Below are positions 1 to 7,864 of a stretch of 44,496 bases of DNA, piece by piece; position 1 is the stretch's first letter; each line of letters begins with the position of its first letter. Origin of the DNA: Clostridiales bacterium (GTDB lineage Bacteria; Bacillota; Clostridia; Oscillospirales; Oscillospiraceae). Location: contig SFHI01000010.1 in NCBI GenBank assembly GCA_004555705.1, positions 1 through 44,496 on the forward strand, in the 5' to 3' direction. The notes beneath the pieces were generated by a model. The model saw only the letters and a list, made by a program, of their open reading frames with translations. It made no database searches and was not told the DNA's origin. The position numbers and the translations under genes are program-made.

Positions 1-120
1 CTTGCCCATGTGAATACCGCTCTGCCAATCCGCTCTCTTCGCAAAGATGGCCTTTTGGCAATTTGACGATTAGGTCCAATGTTTTAAACTAACACGTTTC
101 ATTTTAACGACCTGCTTTCC

Positions 121-837
121 TTAATTTGCCACATACATCTGTTTGTAGGGATTGGCGCTGTCCGGTGTTACCACGGTGAAAGGACTCTCCAGAAGCGGCC
201 CGGGGTCTAGCCGGAAACAAGCGCAGTATTCCTCCAGAATGGGGCGGAGCCTTGCCATATCCGCTTCCTCCGCCGGATGGCACTGAACCTGAACCGGGAA
301 CCGGATTCCGGCGCAGTCGGAGCGGATGTACATGCACCCCCCGTGCATTCCCGCGCCGGGGAAATTGCTCACAATGGGCTTCCCGTCCGTGTGCATTCCC
401 AGCACCACGATGGTGCCGCCCGCCTGGTATTCCCCCAGGAAGCTGCCGGCCCTGCCGCCGATGACCAGGACGGGATTTTTCTCCCGGTAGGCCTTCATGT
501 GGATTCCGGTGCGGTAACCGGCGTCCCCGCGGACAAAGATTTTCCCGCCCCGCATGGCATAGCCCGCCGCGTCGCCTACATTCCCGTGAATCACGATCCG
601 CCCCGCGTTCATGGTGTCCCCAACCGCGTCCTGGGCGTTCCCGTAAACCTCGATCTCCGCGCCGTCCAGATAGGCTCCCAGGGCGTTTCCCGGAATTCCA
701 GAAATGGTGATCCGTTTGTCCGACATTCCCGCTCCCAGAAACCGGTGGCCCAGGCAGTTGATGATCCGGCAGTCACCGGACTGCCGCAGCATGGTATTCA
801 GGGCAGTATAATCCATGTCCCTGGCATCCAATAACAT
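121..837 (-). CDS. Glutamate synthase GXGXG-domain protein (third subunit of a split GltS)
   Basis: A 238-residue protein made almost entirely of the glycine-rich beta-helix repeat (GXGXG) that forms the C-terminal domain of the large glutamate synthase subunit. Repeats such as NAGRIVIHGNVGDAAGYAM and GGKIFVRGDAGYRTG run from about residue 45 to 165. In one-piece GltB this domain is structural and braces the amidotransferase against the FMN domain. Here it is a free-standing gene, last in the leftward operon, 53 bases after the FMN subunit. The split layout is known from archaeal-type glutamate synthases. GXGXG proteins also occur in formylmethanofuran dehydrogenase (FwdC), but the neighbours make glutamate synthase far more likely. 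The Shine-Dalgarno site is weak, with only a GAGCGGG-like stretch upstream, so translation may depend on the preceding gene. The stop is at 121-123. Confidence 0.9.
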   Translation of the reverse strand: MLLDARDMDYTALNTMLRQSGDCRIINCLGHRFLGAGMSDKRITISGIPGNALGAYLDGAEIEVYGNAQDAVGDTMNAGRIVIHGNVGDAAGYAMRGGKIFVRGDAGYRTGIHMKAYREKNPVLVIGGRAGSFLGEYQAGGTIVVLGMHTDGKPIVSNFPGAGMHGGCMYIRSDCAGIRFPVQVQCHPAEEADMARLRPILEEYCACFRLDPGPLLESPFTVVTPDSANPYKQMYVAN

Positions 838-890
838 TTATATCACACCCGCTCTTTCATTTCTACAAATTTTTTAAAAAAATGGGAAAA

Positions 891-2393
891 TCATTCCCCC
901 GCATGGGCGATTCCCAGGATCGCAAGCTCCTTTTCATTCAGACCGATGCCCCGCAGCATCAGGCGGTTGCCCCGCAGGGCCTCGATGGAGTTGATGCCCA
1001 TACCGCCCATAATCTCCTTGAGCTCATGCTTCCAGGCGGTAATCAGATTCACCAGCCGGCGGGCCCCTTCCTCGGGGTCCAGCCGGGCCACCAGCTCCGG
1101 ACGCTGGGTGGCAATGCCCCAGTTGCATCTTCCGCTCTGACAGCTGCGGCACATATGACAGCCCAGCGCAATCAGCGCGGCGGTGCCGATGTAGCAGCAG
1201 TCCGCGCCCAGGGCCACAGCCTTGACCACATCCGCGGCGCTGCGGATACTTCCCCCGGCAATCAGGGAAACCCGGTTGCGGATTCCCTCATCCCGCAGCC
1301 GCTGATCCACGGCGGCCAGCGCCAGCTCGATGGGGATGCCCACATTGTCCCGGATTCGTGTAGGCGCCGCCCCGGTGCCGCCCCGGAAGCCGTCAATGGC
1401 GATGATGTCCGCACCGCTTCGGGCGATTCCGCTGGCAATGGCGGCAATGTTGTGAACCGCCGCCACCTTGACGATCACAGGCTTGCTGTACCCGGTGGCT
1501 TCCTTGAGGGACAGCACCAGCTGCCGCAGGTCCTCAATGGAGTAGATGTCGTGATGGGGTGCCGGGGAGATGGCGTCGGAGCCCTCGGGAATCATTCTCG
1601 TCCGGGAGATATCCCCCACGATTTTCGTTCCGGGCAGATGCCCGCCGATTCCCGGCTTCGCGCCCTGCCCCATTTTGATCTCCACCGCCGCGCCCGCGCG
1701 CAGATAATCCATATGTACCCCAAACCGTCCGGATGCCACCTGCACCACGGTATTGGGGCCGTAGACGTAGAAATCCTCATGGAGGCCGCCCTCCCCCGTA
1801 TTGTAGCAGATTCCCAGCTCCGCGGCAGCCCTGGCCAGGGCTGCGTGAGCATTGTAGCTGATGGAGCCGTAGCTCATGGCGGAGAACATGACGGGGATAC
1901 TCAGCTCCAGCTGGGGCGGCAGGCTGCAGTCCAGCTTTCCGTCAGGCCCTCTTGTGATGGAGTCCGGCTTTCTTCCCAGAAACACTCTTGTTTCCATAGG
2001 CTCCCGGAGGGGATCAATGGGCGGGTTGGTCACCTGGGAGGCGTTGATGAGGATTTTGTCCCAGTAGACCGGGAATTGCTGGGGATTTCCCATGGAGCTC
2101 AGGAGCACACCGCCGGTGCCCGCCTGCTTCACAATTTCCCGGATGGCGCTGTCGGTCCAGTTGGCGTTGGCCCGGAACCGGTTGTTGCTTTCCACGATCT
2201 TCAGCGCCCGCACAGGGCACATGGCCACGCAGCGCTGGCAGTTGACGCATTTTTCTTCCTGGGCCACCATGGTTTTTGTTTTCGCGTCAAAGTGGTGGAC
2301 CCCGTTGGCGCATTCCCGTTCACAGATCCGGCAGCTGACGCACCGGTTATTCCGAATGACTTCAAATTCCGGATACAGAAAATCCAGACTCAT
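891..2393 (-). CDS. Glutamate synthase FMN/Fe-S central subunit with N-terminal ferredoxin domain
   Basis: A 500-residue protein. The N-terminus carries two 4Fe-4S ferredoxin motifs, Cys18/21/24/28 and Cys49/52/55/59. The FMN-binding glutamate synthase barrel follows, with MSYGSIS, GEGGLHED, KMGQGAKPGIGG and the FRGGTGAAPTRI loop. The C-terminal GCHMCRSCQSGRC segment matches the 3Fe-4S cysteine cluster of GltS. It reduces 2-iminoglutarate, made from 2-oxoglutarate and channelled ammonia, to glutamate. The ferredoxin domain suggests electrons arrive from ferredoxin or another Fe-S donor, since no NADPH-binding GltD gene lies nearby. The ATG at 2393 is chosen because it overlaps the upstream stop as TGATG and has GAGGGGTG seven bases upstream. 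An in-frame GTG at 2402 is the alternative. The operon order is amidotransferase, FMN subunit, GXGXG subunit. Confidence 0.94.
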   Translation of the reverse strand: MSLDFLYPEFEVIRNNRCVSCRICERECANGVHHFDAKTKTMVAQEEKCVNCQRCVAMCPVRALKIVESNNRFRANANWTDSAIREIVKQAGTGGVLLSSMGNPQQFPVYWDKILINASQVTNPPIDPLREPMETRVFLGRKPDSITRGPDGKLDCSLPPQLELSIPVMFSAMSYGSISYNAHAALARAAAELGICYNTGEGGLHEDFYVYGPNTVVQVASGRFGVHMDYLRAGAAVEIKMGQGAKPGIGGHLPGTKIVGDISRTRMIPEGSDAISPAPHHDIYSIEDLRQLVLSLKEATGYSKPVIVKVAAVHNIAAIASGIARSGADIIAIDGFRGGTGAAPTRIRDNVGIPIELALAAVDQRLRDEGIRNRVSLIAGGSIRSAADVVKAVALGADCCYIGTAALIALGCHMCRSCQSGRCNWGIATQRPELVARLDPEEGARRLVNLITAWKHELKEIMGGMGINSIEALRGNRLMLRGIGLNEKELAILGIAHAGE

Positions 2394-3484
2394 CAGAAAC
2401 ACCCCTCTCTCACCCGCACAATCACCGGTTCTCCCCCGGCGGGATAGCGGATGTCCTCCGCATCGGGCTCCATGGCCCGGATCGCCGTTTCCTCGCTGGC
2501 GACGAATACCAGATCGTCCTTCCGCCCCGTGACCATGGAACGGAGCTTCAGCCGGTCATTCAGTGCCATAAGTCCGCCATCAAATCCCAGCACAATGGAG
2601 AAGGGCCCCGTAACCAGCAGACTGGAGAACACACTGCGCAGGAAGGTGAGCCTCCGCTTTTCCTCCTCAGGTTTCCTTTCAATGGTGGTCCAGAAGGGCG
2701 CGGCAATCACGCTAGCCGCCTCCTCCAGGGTCAGTCCCTGCCGCCGGAGCAGATAATCCATGATGTAGGCCAGCACCTCCGTGTCGGTTTTCAGGGTGCA
2801 TTGATAGCCGAACATCTCGATACAGCGGCGGTTGGCATCGTAGGAGGAGATTTCCCCGTTATGTACCACGGAATAGTCCAGCAGCCCAAAGGGGTGGGCG
2901 CCGCCCCACCAGCCCGGCGTGTTGGTGGGATACCGGCCATGGGCCGTCCAGCTGTAAGCGCCGTATTCCTCCAGCCGGTAGAACCTGCCCACATCCTCGG
3001 GATAGCCCACGGCCTTGAAGCAGCCCATATTTTTTCCGCTGGAGAAAACGTGGCACCCGGGAATCTGGGAATTGAGCCGCATCACCATCCGGGCCACATA
3101 TTCCCGCTCATCCACCTGCTGGGCCGCCAGAACGCTTTTCAGAGGAGCCACAAAATACCGCCGGATAATGGGTTCCCCCGTGATGGCGGGAATGGTCCTG
3201 GTGGGTATTTTCTCATCGTGGACGATCTCAAAATGGTCCTTGAGAAACTGCTCACAGCTTTTCCGCGCGGCGGAATCGTCGAAAAACAGGTGCAGCGCAA
3301 AGAAATCCCGGAATTCGGGATAGATACCATAGCCCGCGAAGCCTCCCCCCAGGCCGTTGGAACGCTCCCGCATGGGAATCATGGCCCGAATAATTCTGCT
3401 TCCGTCCATCCTGCGTCCCTCCGTGGAAATCACAGCCGCAATGGCGCAGCCGGAAGGAATTCTGATTTCACCCTCTCGTTTCAT
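2393..3484 (-). CDS. Glutamate synthase class II glutamine amidotransferase subunit
   Basis: A 363-residue Ntn-type glutaminase domain that would release ammonia from glutamine for the FMN subunit. Conserved blocks include HGRYPTNTPGWWGGAHPF, VVHNGEISSYDANRR and the acidic TDTEVLAYIMDY stretch, as in GltB domain 1. The probable nucleophile is Cys13, in PSGCAIAAV, so about 12 residues would have to be removed for it to become N-terminal. The usual Cys-Gly start is Cys-Ala here. It is the first gene of the leftward operon. The preferred start is the ATG at 3484, with GGGGGAGG upstream. The leader between promoter and start contains a terminator-like hairpin. Family assignment is secure; propeptide removal is inferred from Ntn-hydrolase biology. 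Confidence 0.93.
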   Translation of the reverse strand: MKREGEIRIPSGCAIAAVISTEGRRMDGSRIIRAMIPMRERSNGLGGGFAGYGIYPEFRDFFALHLFFDDSAARKSCEQFLKDHFEIVHDEKIPTRTIPAITGEPIIRRYFVAPLKSVLAAQQVDEREYVARMVMRLNSQIPGCHVFSSGKNMGCFKAVGYPEDVGRFYRLEEYGAYSWTAHGRYPTNTPGWWGGAHPFGLLDYSVVHNGEISSYDANRRCIEMFGYQCTLKTDTEVLAYIMDYLLRRQGLTLEEAASVIAAPFWTTIERKPEEEKRRLTFLRSVFSSLLVTGPFSIVLGFDGGLMALNDRLKLRSMVTGRKDDLVFVASEETAIRAMEPDAEDIRYPAGGEPVIVRVREGCF

Positions 3485-3504
3485 ACCGCTTCATCCTCCC
3501 CCGG

Positions 3505-3533
3505 AAAATAAAAAGCGCCCATGAAAGGGGCGC
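3505..3533 (-). terminator. Terminator-like hairpin in the leader of the glutamate synthase operon (putative attenuator)
   Basis: Read leftward, GCGCCC pairs with GGGCGC around a seven-base loop and is followed directly by TTTTTATTTT. It lies about 30 bases downstream of the expected transcription start and just before the amidotransferase gene's Shine-Dalgarno site. Transcripts from the promoter at 3572-3600 must therefore read through it. This is the sequence signature of a conditional terminator. What might control it is not visible. Confidence 0.65.
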
Positions 3534-3571
3534 AGTATCCCCCTCCATGAACGCCATTGTTCAATGGTGGT

Positions 3572-3600
3572 ATTATATTCCATAGGAGGCCCGTTGTCAA
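3572..3600 (-). promoter_or_regulatory. Sigma-A promoter of the glutamate synthase operon
   Basis: On the minus strand, a perfect TTGACA (3595-3600) and a perfect TATAAT (3572-3577) are separated by 17 bases. It fires away from the glnN promoter, whose -35 begins 37 bases further right. Confidence 0.9.
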
Positions 3601-3611
3601 TCTACCCAATC

Positions 3612-3628
3612 CAAAAAAACTTTTTTTG
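3612..3628. promoter_or_regulatory. A7-C-T7 inverted repeat between divergent promoters (possible shared UP element or operator)
   Basis: A 17-base perfect inverted repeat: C, seven A, C, seven T, G. It sits 11 bases from the glutamate synthase -35 and 9 bases from the glnN -35, so it is almost centred between them. A-tracts at this distance can act as UP elements for both promoters. A regulator site is the alternative. Confidence 0.5.
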
Positions 3629-3637
3629 TGCAGAGTG

Positions 3638-3666
3638 TTGACAAATGGCTTTGGAGGGTGTAGAAT
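3638..3666 (+). promoter_or_regulatory. Sigma-A promoter of glnN
   Basis: TTGACA at 3638-3643 and TAGAAT at 3661-3666, with a 17-base spacer. It lies about 90 bases upstream of the glnN start. Confidence 0.9.
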
Positions 3667-3678
3667 GCCACCTGTGAA

Positions 3679-3734
3679 GGCGAAGGCGTCTTTGAGCAGT
3701 AGGCTCTTAGACCCCTTCGCCTCTTTTTTATTTT
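3679..3734 (+). terminator. Terminator-like nested hairpin in the glnN leader (putative attenuator)
   Basis: GGCGAAGG (3679-3686) pairs with CCTTCGCC (3714-3721). Inside it, GTCT..GAGC pairs with GCTC..AGAC around the loop AGTAG, with TT/TT mismatches. The tract TCTTTTTTATTTT follows at once. It begins only about six bases after the expected transcription start and ends before the Shine-Dalgarno AAGGAG (3741-3746). This looks like an intrinsic terminator that must be overcome for glnN to be expressed. Confidence 0.7.
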
Positions 3735-3754
3735 CATCCAAAGGAGTGTCGATT

Positions 3755-5848
3755 ATGGGTAGCGTATCCGAATATTTTGGCTGTATGGTATTTGACGACC
3801 GGGTCATGAAGGCGAATTTGAGCGCCGACGTGTATCAGTCCCTGCGGGAAACCATCGATCACGGCGCGAAGCTGGAGTCCGGTGTGGCCAATGCCGTGGC
3901 CGTGGCCATGAAGGACTGGGCCGTTGCCAACGGTGCCACCCACTATACCCACTGGTTCCAGCCCCTGACCGGGATTACCGCCGAGAAGCATGACAGCTTC
4001 ATCTCCCCCGCCCCTGACGGCGGCGTCATCATGGATTTCTCCGGCAAGGAGCTGATCAAGGGCGAGCCCGACGCCTCCTCCTTCCCCTCCGGCGGTCTGC
4101 GGGCCACCTTCGAGGCCCGGGGCTATACCGCCTGGGACCCCACCTCCTACGCTTTTCTCAAGGGCACCACCCTTTGCATTCCCACAGCCTTCTGCTCCTA
4201 CGGCGGCGAGGCGCTGGACAAGAAAACCCCGCTGCTGCGCTCCATGGAGGCCCTGAACCGTCAGGCCATGCGGATTCTGAAGCTCTTCGGCAACACCGAT
4301 GTGAAGTGCGTCCGCACCTCCGTAGGCCCCGAGCAGGAGTATTTCCTGATCCCCAAGGAGCTGTATGAGAAGCGCAAGGACCTGATCTATACCGGGCGTA
4401 CTCTCTTCGGCGCCAAGCCCCCCAAGGGTCAGGAAATGGATGACCATTACTTCGGCGTCATCAAGCCCCGGGTGGCAGCTTACATGGAGGACCTGAACCG
4501 GGAGCTGTGGAAATTGGGGATTCTTGCCAAAACCGAGCACAACGAGGTTGCCCCCGCCCAGCACGAGCTGGCTCCCATCTACACCACCACCAACATCGCC
4601 ACCGACCACAACCAGCTGACCATGGAGATCATGCAGAAGGTGGCCGCCAAGCACGGCCTTGTGTGCCTGCTCCATGAGAAGCCCTTCGCCGGGGTCAATG
4701 GTTCCGGCAAGCATAACAACTGGTCCATCTCCACGGATACCGGAGTGAACCTGCTCTCCCCCGGTGAAACGCCCTACGAAAACGCTCAGTTCCTGCTGTT
4801 CCTGTGCGCGGTCATCAAGGCCGTGGACGACTATCAGGACCTGCTCCGCATCAGCGTAGCCACCGCCGGAAACGATCATCGTCTGGGCGCCAACGAGGCT
4901 CCTCCCGCTGTGGTCTCCATCTTCCTTGGGGATGAGCTGCAGGCCATTCTGGACTCCATCGAAAATGACACCCCCTACGAGGCTGCCAAGAGGAAAACCA
5001 TGAAACTTGGTGTAGATGTTCTTCCCAGATTCGCCCGGGACACCACCGACCGCAACCGTACTTCTCCCTTTGCCTTCACCGGCAATAAGTTCGAGTTCCG
5101 TATGGTCGGCTCCTCCAACTCCATTGCCTGCGCCAACATCATGCTGAACGCTGCCGTGGCCGAATCCCTGAAGATTTATGCTGACCGTCTGGAGGGCGTG
5201 GAGGACTTTGAGACCGCCCTGCATGACATGATCAAGAAAACCATCAAGGATCACAAACGGATCATCTTCAACGGCAACGGCTATGATGAGTCCTGGCTGA
5301 AGGAAGCCGCCCGGCGGAGCCTCAGCAACTACCCCACCACCCCGGACTGCATCCCCCACATTCTGGACGAGAAGAATGTCCGTATGCTGACCTCCCACAA
5401 GATTTTCTCTGAGGTGGAGCTCCATTCCCGCTGTGAAATCACCCTGGAGAACTACTGCAAGACCGTCATCATCGAGGCCAACACCATGATCGATATGGCC
5501 CGCAAGGAAATCCTCCCTGCCGTGGCTGCCTATTCTACGGAGCTTGCAAGTGATGCCGCCGCCAAGAAGGCAGTGGTTCCCACCCTGACCTGCAGCTACG
5601 AGACAGAGCTTGTCACGAAGCTCTCCCGCCTGGCTGATCAGATTTCTTTCAAGACCGACGAGCTGGAGGCCTCCCTGCTGGAGCTGAAAACCATCTCCGA
5701 TATCACCGAGCAGTCCTATGCCATCCGGGACACGGTTCTGGGCAAAATGGCCGCCCTTCGGGCCGTTGCCGACGAGGCGGAAACCCACACCGCCGAGAAG
5801 TATTGGCCCTTCCCCACCTATGGTGATCTGCTTTTCGGCGTCCGGTAA
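3755..5848 (+). CDS. glnN: Glutamine synthetase, class III (GlnN)
   Basis: A 697-residue class III glutamine synthetase, the large form (about 700 residues) typical of Bacteroidetes, cyanobacteria and many Clostridia. It makes glutamine from glutamate, ammonia and ATP. Conserved catalytic-barrel blocks are visible: GPEQEYFLIP near residue 192, NEVAPAQHELAPIY near 263, and HEKPFAGVNGSGKHNNWSI near 310. The C-terminal region is helical. The ATG at 3755 is chosen because AAGGAG lies nine bases upstream and the family starts with a similar SEYFG region. It is transcribed divergently from glutamate synthase, so both halves of the GS-GOGAT cycle share one control region. An ammonium channel-PII fusion follows 222 bases downstream on the same strand. 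Class III enzymes are generally not adenylylated, so the attenuator hairpin in the leader is a more likely control point. Confidence 0.96.
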   Translation: MGSVSEYFGCMVFDDRVMKANLSADVYQSLRETIDHGAKLESGVANAVAVAMKDWAVANGATHYTHWFQPLTGITAEKHDSFISPAPDGGVIMDFSGKELIKGEPDASSFPSGGLRATFEARGYTAWDPTSYAFLKGTTLCIPTAFCSYGGEALDKKTPLLRSMEALNRQAMRILKLFGNTDVKCVRTSVGPEQEYFLIPKELYEKRKDLIYTGRTLFGAKPPKGQEMDDHYFGVIKPRVAAYMEDLNRELWKLGILAKTEHNEVAPAQHELAPIYTTTNIATDHNQLTMEIMQKVAAKHGLVCLLHEKPFAGVNGSGKHNNWSISTDTGVNLLSPGETPYENAQFLLFLCAVIKAVDDYQDLLRISVATAGNDHRLGANEAPPAVVSIFLGDELQAILDSIENDTPYEAAKRKTMKLGVDVLPRFARDTTDRNRTSPFAFTGNKFEFRMVGSSNSIACANIMLNAAVAESLKIYADRLEGVEDFETALHDMIKKTIKDHKRIIFNGNGYDESWLKEAARRSLSNYPTTPDCIPHILDEKNVRMLTSHKIFSEVELHSRCEITLENYCKTVIIEANTMIDMARKEILPAVAAYSTELASDAAAKKAVVPTLTCSYETELVTKLSRLADQISFKTDELEASLLELKTISDITEQSYAIRDTVLGKMAALRAVADEAETHTAEKYWPFPTYGDLLFGVR

Positions 5849-5874
5849 GGATTGATTGTCCTTCCTGACCGCTG

Positions 5875-5927
5875 ATTTCCGCTGGGAAATACGCCATTCC
5901 GGAGCGGGAATCCCCCTCCGGAATGGC
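5875..5927 (+). other. Tandem stem-loops between glnN and amt
   Basis: Two adjacent hairpins. ATTTCC/GGAAAT with loop GCTG spans 5875-5890. A perfect 12-bp stem, GCCATTCCGGAG/CTCCGGAATGGC, spans 5893-5927, and its loop can pair further as GGG/CCC. No T-run follows, so it is not a standard terminator. Roles as an mRNA-stability or processing element, or as a partial attenuator between glnN and the channel gene, are inferred. Confidence 0.6.
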
Positions 5928-6070
5928 AGGATTCACGAGAAGAAGAGAAATTCGAAACCGTTTCCGGGTAAGCCCATTGCCGGATTTCACCGGGTTGACC
6001 GCCGGTGTGCCTGCAGCCCCCCTGCCGGGGTAGCCTGCCCGTTACGGGGGAAGAATAAGGAGGTAGCAAA

Positions 6071-7792
6071 ATGAGTGAAGTATGGAATGTATGGTATCTA
6101 ATCGGCGCGGCGCTGGTGTTCTGGATGCAGGCCGGCTTTGCCATGGTGGAAGCAGGCTTTACCCGGGCCAAAAACACCGGCAACATTATCATGAAGAACC
6201 TGATGGACTTCTGCATCGGCACCGTTGTCTTTATCCTCATCGGCTTCAGCCTGCTGATGGGCGAGGACCTGCTGGGCTTTATCGGCAAACCCGGTTTTGA
6301 CCTGTTCACGGCATACGAGAGCTTTGACTTCTCAGGCTTCGTATTCAATCTGGTTTTCTGTGCCACCACCGCCACCATCGTCTCCGGTGCCATGGCAGAG
6401 CGTACCAAGTTCCTGTCCTACTGCATCTATTCCGCTGTCATTTCCGCGCTGATCTATCCCATCGAGGCCCACTGGATCTGGGGCGGCGGCTGGCTGGCCC
6501 AGCTGGGCTTCCACGATTTCGCCGGTTCCTGCGCCATCCACATGGTGGGCGGCATTTCCGCCCTGATCGGCGCCAAGCTGCTGGGGCCCCGTATCGGCAA
6601 GTTCAACCACGACGCATCCGGCAAGGTCACCAAGGTCAATGCCTTCCCCGGCCACAGCATCGCGCTGGGTGCTCTGGGCGTGTTCATCCTGTGGCTGGGC
6701 TGGTACGGCTTCAACGGTGCAGCCGCCACCTCCGTGGAACAGCTGGGCTCCATCTTCCTTACCACCACCATTGCGCCGGCAGTTGCCACGGTGGTGTGCA
6801 TGATCTTCACCTGGCTCAAGTACGGCAAGCCCGACGTGTCCATGTGTCTGAACGCTTCCCTGGCGGGCCTTGTGGCCATCACCGCCCCCTGCGATGTAAC
6901 GGACTGCCTGGGTGCCTGTGTCATCGGAGCGGTTGCGGGTCTGCTGGTGGTCTTTGGCGTGTGGCTGCTGGATAACAAGCTCCATGTTGACGATCCCGTA
7001 GGGGCTGTGGCCGTCCACTGCATGAACGGCATCTGGGGCACCCTGGCGGTTGGACTGTTTGCCACCGATACCGCCCCCGGATACGCCATCGCCAACGCCT
7101 CCGGCAAGACGCTCACCGGCCTTCTCTACGGCGGCGGATTTGAGCTGATGGGCCTGCAGCTGCTGGGCTTTGCCAGCGTAGCCTCCTGGACTGCCGTGAC
7201 CATCACCATTACCTTCTGCATCATCAAGGCCGCCATCGGCCTGCGGGTCTCCCGGGAGGAAGAGATCACCGGTCTGGATGCTACGGAGCATGGTCTCCTC
7301 TCCGCTTACGCCGGCTTCGCCATGCTGCCTGAGATGGTAACCGAGGACGCGGCTCCCCTGGTTGTCTCCGGCGATGTACCCGCGGCAGAGGTGATCCCCG
7401 TAAAGAAGATGCCCGCCTTCGAGGAGGGCACCGGGCCCAAGTTCACCAAGGTGGAGATTATCTGTAAAGAGAACCGGCTGGAGTCTCTGAAGGATGCCAT
7501 GATGGGCATCGGAATCACCGGTATGACCGTGTCCCATGTGCTGGGCTGCGGCGTGCAGAAGGGCACTCCGGAGTATTACCGCGGCGTTCCCGTGGAAGTG
7601 AGCCTTCTGCCCAAGGTGCAGGTGGATATTGTGGTCAGCAAGGTGCCTGTCCGCACGGTGATTGAAACCGCCAAGAAGGTTCTGTACACCGGCCATATCG
7701 GCGACGGAAAGATTTTCGTATACGATGTGGAAAATGTGGTGAAGGTTCGCACCGGCGAAGAAGGGTATGACGCGCTCCAGGATGTGGAGTAA
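6071..7792 (+). CDS. amt: Ammonium transporter fused to a C-terminal PII signalling domain
   Basis: A 573-residue fusion. Residues 1 to about 425 form an Amt/Rh channel, with about 11 membrane segments. It includes the FCATTATIVSGAMAERTKF segment (gate-Phe region) and the twin pore histidines in CAIHMVGG and VAVHCMNG. After a linker rich in Pro, Ala and Val, residues from about 457 onward are a GlnB/PII domain. This has the T-loop VQKGTPEYYRG, the LLPKV strand and the signature TGHIGDGKIF. PII proteins normally block Amt in trans when nitrogen is ample; here the sensor is tethered. The tyrosine equivalent to E. coli Tyr51, the uridylylation site, is Val, so control by nucleotides and 2-oxoglutarate rather than covalent modification is inferred. 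The start has AAGGAGG upstream. Confidence 0.95.
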   Translation: MSEVWNVWYLIGAALVFWMQAGFAMVEAGFTRAKNTGNIIMKNLMDFCIGTVVFILIGFSLLMGEDLLGFIGKPGFDLFTAYESFDFSGFVFNLVFCATTATIVSGAMAERTKFLSYCIYSAVISALIYPIEAHWIWGGGWLAQLGFHDFAGSCAIHMVGGISALIGAKLLGPRIGKFNHDASGKVTKVNAFPGHSIALGALGVFILWLGWYGFNGAAATSVEQLGSIFLTTTIAPAVATVVCMIFTWLKYGKPDVSMCLNASLAGLVAITAPCDVTDCLGACVIGAVAGLLVVFGVWLLDNKLHVDDPVGAVAVHCMNGIWGTLAVGLFATDTAPGYAIANASGKTLTGLLYGGGFELMGLQLLGFASVASWTAVTITITFCIIKAAIGLRVSREEEITGLDATEHGLLSAYAGFAMLPEMVTEDAAPLVVSGDVPAAEVIPVKKMPAFEEGTGPKFTKVEIICKENRLESLKDAMMGIGITGMTVSHVLGCGVQKGTPEYYRGVPVEVSLLPKVQVDIVVSKVPVRTVIETAKKVLYTGHIGDGKIFVYDVENVVKVRTGEEGYDALQDVE

Positions 7793-7809
7793 CAAAGAAA
7801 GAATTCCGA

Positions 7810-7836
7810 GGGAGGGCCGCTTTATGCGGCTCTCCC
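7810..7836 (+). other. 11-bp stem-loop ahead of asnB
   Basis: GGGAGGGCCGC pairs with GCGGCTCTCCC (one G-T pair) around TTTAT. The following GTGGGTTGGTTTT is a poor terminator tail. The hairpin sits 14 bases before the Shine-Dalgarno AGGGAGG of asnB and 18 bases after the amt stop. It may tune read-through or protect the downstream mRNA. Confidence 0.5.
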
Positions 7837-7864
7837 GTGGGTTGGTTTTAGGGAGGAAACAGAT

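Noticed and set aside
1..120. A ten-codon ORF (MKRVSLKHWT) and a nested GCCAA/TTGGC hairpin downstream of the glutamate synthase operon
   Set aside because: Too short and without a T-tract; it could be the start of structure beyond the edge, but nothing can be supported here.
3667..3754. ANTAR-target RNA or glnA-type glutamine riboswitch in the glnN leader
   Set aside because: Only one hairpin is present, with a five-base AGTAG loop, whereas ANTAR targets need two hexaloop hairpins with A1 and G4. The glutamine riboswitch consensus was not recognised. Kept only as an unnamed attenuator.
3734..5788. 684-codon minus-strand frame opposite glnN
   Set aside because: Same reason: mirror of a conserved gene, repetitive Gly/Val/Leu composition, no ribosome site.
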